Shown here piece after piece: positions 63,863 through 64,000 of a stretch of DNA of 64,000 nucleotides. A model generated the notes under the pieces. The model saw only the letters and a program-made list of their open reading frames with translations. It searched no databases and was not told the origin of the DNA. Where the stretch lies: contig NZ_LMUS01000004.1 of assembly GCF_009765835.1 (NCBI RefSeq), positions 124,001 to 188,000 on the forward strand. Reading direction: 5' to 3'. This DNA is from Granulicella sp. L56 (GTDB taxonomy: Bacteria > Acidobacteriota > Terriglobia > Terriglobales > Acidobacteriaceae). Each line of letters starts with the position of its first letter. Position 1 is the stretch's first letter. A program made the position numbers and the translations under genes.

Positions 63863-64000
63863 ATGAAGCAGAAGTTGGGTTGGCTGGCGGCTGGAATCGT
63901 GATGAGTGGCATGGTGGTCGGATTTACAGGCTGCAAGCCGAATACACCGGCTCAAACGAGTCCGGAGACTGCTCAGACAAATGCAACGCCTGCTCCTGCA
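63863..64000 (+). CDS. Lipoprotein, partial (runs off the window)
   Basis: The frame from the ATG at 63863 is open to the window end (46 codons). It starts MKQKLGWLAAGIVMSGMVVG and continues with the lipobox FTGC, followed by a Thr/Pro/Ala-rich stretch. GCGAGG about 7 nt upstream supports the start. The mature domain lies beyond the window, so the function is unknown. Confidence 0.75.
   Translation, partial: MKQKLGWLAAGIVMSGMVVGFTGCKPNTPAQTSPETAQTNATPAPA

Noticed and set aside
1..64000. CRISPR arrays, IS elements, integrases, phage genes
   Set aside because: No regular direct-repeat arrays, transposase motifs or phage structural genes were found on either strand.

Overview
The window reads as chromosomal DNA from an Acidobacteriota bacterium, most likely of the Terriglobus/Granulicella/Edaphobacter group. 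The signs are two VWFA proteins of the acidobacterial secreted type, several short conserved hypotheticals of the kind seen in that group, GC-rich coding sequence with many GTG and TTG starts, and short dispersed repeats around gene ends. There is no phage, IS element or CRISPR array. Taxonomy and gene names are inferred from protein sequence by eye; no search was run.

Layout. 0-4 kb: methyl-cycle genes metK and ahcY with an ada alkylation-repair gene between them. 4-9 kb: a DUF4397 lipoprotein, a ComEA-like helix-hairpin-helix protein, and a translationally coupled pair of exported phosphoesterase and CotA-like multicopper oxidase. 8.8-16 kb: a compact histidine operon (hisI-G-D-C-B-x-H-y-F-A). 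It is preceded by a His-rich leader peptide and a terminator/antiterminator pair, which is a classical attenuator. It carries two unexpected passengers, a three-helix membrane protein and a lipoyl-like domain without its lysine. hisE is not in the window. 16-23 kb: a Tat-exported lactonase-like protein, small membrane proteins, two divergent VWFA proteins, a DMT permease, PPK2 and TatA. 23-30 kb: an outer-membrane beta-barrel protein between copies of a dispersed repeat, glgC, small hypotheticals, a DJ-1/PfpI protein, a methylmalonyl-CoA mutase catalytic chain without a B12 domain, and an S41 protease.

30.6-36 kb: the glycine cleavage operon (gcvT, a YciI/MIase-like gene, gcvH, gcvPA, a hypothetical, gcvPB, a hypothetical). 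36-45 kb: DUF2911, tRNA-Arg(CCG), a seven-haem cytochrome with a TPR-like tail, DUF2237, ornithine aminotransferase, an alkaline-phosphatase-superfamily protein, an ABC-F ATPase and a DEAD-box helicase. 45.5-51 kb: a surface-polysaccharide cluster (two GT2, one GT9, a Wzx-like flippase, a methyltransferase). 51-58 kb: msrA, an RluB-like pseudouridine synthase, an unusually long ScpB, a macro-domain protein, a PEP-CTERM choice-of-anchor-A protein behind a sigma-54-type promoter, and a PiT phosphate transporter. 58-64 kb: a threonine-synthase-like protein with Glu at the PLP-lysine position, a HAD phosphatase, a lytic transglycosylase, an LPG-synthase-TM protein, nrdR, NAD-type isocitrate dehydrogenase and the start of a lipoprotein gene.

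The strongest candidates for something undescribed are the his attenuator, which probably sits on a leaderless transcript, the two passenger genes in the his operon, the lysine-less threonine-synthase paralogue, and the sigma-54 promoter placed almost on top of the start codon of the PEP-CTERM gene.
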